From Sphingomonas naphthae (GTDB taxonomy: Bacteria; Pseudomonadota; Alphaproteobacteria; Sphingomonadales; Sphingomonadaceae): a stretch of DNA of 64,000 bases. Shown piece by piece: positions 63,022-64,000 of the stretch (its first letter is position 1; the number at the start of each line of letters is the position of its first letter). A program made the translations under genes and the position numbers. The stretch covers positions 1,860,001-1,924,000 of the forward strand of contig NZ_CP117411.1 in the NCBI RefSeq assembly GCF_028607085.1. Reading direction: 5' to 3'. The notes beneath the pieces were generated by a model that was not told where the DNA came from, did not search any database, and was given only the letters and a program-made list of their open reading frames with translations.

Positions 63022-64000
63022 GTGGGCGCAAGTATCGATGCTCCGGGGGGCACCGCCTCCACGGGCGCCGTCGTCACCCGTTTCGCGCCGTCGCCGACCG
63101 GTTATCTCCATATCGGCGGCGCGCGCACCGCGCTGTTCAACTGGCTGTTCGCTCGCCACCACGGCGGCAATTTCCTGCTGCGGATCGAGGATACCGATCG
63201 CGCGCGATCGACCGACGCCGCGATCGACGCCATCTTCGACGGGCTCGGCTGGCTGGGCCTCGGTGGGGACGAGGAACCCGTGTTCCAGTTCGCCCGCGCC
63301 GCGCGCCATGCCGAGGTCGCCGCGCAGATGCTGGCCAGCGGCCACGCCTATCGCTGCTATGCGACGGCCGAGGAGCTGACCGAGATGCGCGAGCAGCAGA
63401 AGGCCGCCAAGCAGCCGCTGCGCTACGACGGCCGCTGGCGCGATCGCGTGGCCGGGCCCGAGCAGGAGGGCAAGCCCTTCGTCGTGCGCCTGCGCGCCGA
63501 CCAGACCGGCGCCACCACGATCGAGGATCAGGTGCAGGGTTCGGTGACGGTGCAGAATGCCGAGCTGGACGACATGGTCCTGCTCCGCTCCGATGGCACA
63601 CCCACCTATATGCTGGCGGTGGTGGTGGACGATCACGATATGGGCGTGACCCATGTGATCCGGGGCGACGACCATCTTAACAACGCCTTCCGCCAGCTCG
63701 GCATCATCCGCGCGATGAACTGGCCCGAGCCGGTCTATGCGCATATCCCGCTGATCCACGGGGCCGATGGCGCCAAGCTCTCCAAGCGCCACGGGGCGCT
63801 GGGGGTGGACGCCTATCGCGACGAGATGGGGATGCTGCCCGAGGCGGTCTCCAACTATCTCCTGCGGCTCGGCTGGGGCCATGGCGACGACGAGTTCATC
63901 TCCACCGAGGATGCGATCCGCTGGTTCGATCTGGCCGGCGTCGGCCGCTCCCCATCCCGCTTCGACATCAAGAAGCTGGAGAATATGAACGGCCACTACA
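63022..64000 (+). CDS. gltX: Glutamyl-tRNA synthetase, 3' end cut off by the window
   Basis: Charges tRNA-Glu with glutamate. Frame open from GTG 63022 (GGGAGAA site at 63008-63014) to the last base; 326 residues visible. Class I motifs: [20 protein letters not shown] with the HIGH-type [18 protein letters not shown] (KMSKS-type loop near 63774-63795), and the glutamate-specific [10 protein letters not shown] and [10 protein letters not shown] segments. The short N-terminal extension [15 protein letters not shown] is unusual but the conserved part begins at VVTRFAPSP. Divergent from comEC by 29 nt between starts. Confidence 0.96.
   Translation, partial: MGASIDAPGGTASTGAVVTRFAPSPTGYLHIGGARTALFNWLFARHHGGNFLLRIEDTDRARSTDAAIDAIFDGLGWLGLGGDEEPVFQFARAARHAEVAAQMLASGHAYRCYATAEELTEMREQQKAAKQPLRYDGRWRDRVAGPEQEGKPFVVRLRADQTGATTIEDQVQGSVTVQNAELDDMVLLRSDGTPTYMLAVVVDDHDMGVTHVIRGDDHLNNAFRQLGIIRAMNWPEPVYAHIPLIHGADGAKLSKRHGALGVDAYRDEMGMLPEAVSNYLLRLGWGHGDDEFISTEDAIRWFDLAGVGRSPSRFDIKKLENMNGHY

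Noticed and set aside
1-64000. tRNA or rRNA genes
   Set aside because: Intergenic gaps were read for cloverleaf hallmarks (GGTTCGA-type arm, acceptor pairing) and none was found; a dedicated tRNA scan would settle this.

Overview
The window is high-GC DNA from an alphaproteobacterium, most probably a member of the Sphingomonadales. The evidence is the tandem (two-domain) Hfq, the dyad-rich intergenic repeats of the type common in sphingomonad genomes, TonB-receptor-centred nutrient genes, a GTTC-N7-GTTC LexA box, and the gene orders trpGDC-moaC-moeA-lexA, hfq-hflX and mutY-DUF721-dsbA-smc. No tRNA or rRNA gene was seen.

Layout. 1-7051: cysS (5' end cut off) and wecB, then trpG-trpD-trpC-moaC-moeA with mostly 4-nt start/stop overlaps, and lexA with its own LexA-box promoter. 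7052-8080: a truncated tfoX remnant, a gene-poor stretch and an intergenic repeat. 8081-17216: hflX-hfq, an exported methyltransferase-like protein, and a carbohydrate-uptake locus (Tat-exported toroid-like protein, ACS-type MFS transporter, divergent TonB receptor with operator-like dyads between). 17401-22953: an HWE sensor kinase, a hybrid kinase with an N-terminal ParD-like ribbon-helix-helix domain preceded by a 31-bp perfect palindrome, and a MerR regulator. 22974-32939: fatty-acid uptake and beta-oxidation (acyl-CoA ligase, FadL porin, thiolase, FadB-type enzyme, acyl-CoA dehydrogenase, nitronate monooxygenase). 33007-35445: metNIQ methionine importer.

35448-46609 is a complete type II-C CRISPR-Cas9 locus: an array of about 77 repeats (36-nt repeat, 30-nt spacers) interrupted in one spacer by an intact IS3-family (IS407-like) element, then a perfect 20-bp hairpin, cas2, cas1, cas9 (all on the minus strand) and a divergent tracrRNA with promoter, anti-repeat, nexus hairpin and terminator. 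The repeat ends in a -10-like TATTCT with TAGACC 16 bp upstream. The tracrRNA promoter has the same layout, which suggests that each crRNA is transcribed from its own repeat, as in Neisseria. The degenerate repeats lie at the end far from the cas genes, so the growing end probably faces cas2.

46784-54603: a DAACS symporter convergent with smc, two DsbA-like proteins, a DciA-like DUF721 protein and mutY. 54614-60766: a secreted S15/CocE hydrolase, a small phospholipase-A2-like protein, and a plus-strand operon of hydrolase-like membrane protein, cytochrome P450 and methyltransferase. 60848-64000: comEC and the 5' part of gltX. lexA and comEC-gltX are, as far as I recall, close neighbours in many alphaproteobacteria; here they sit at opposite ends of the window, suggesting a rearrangement with a breakpoint near the tfoX remnant.
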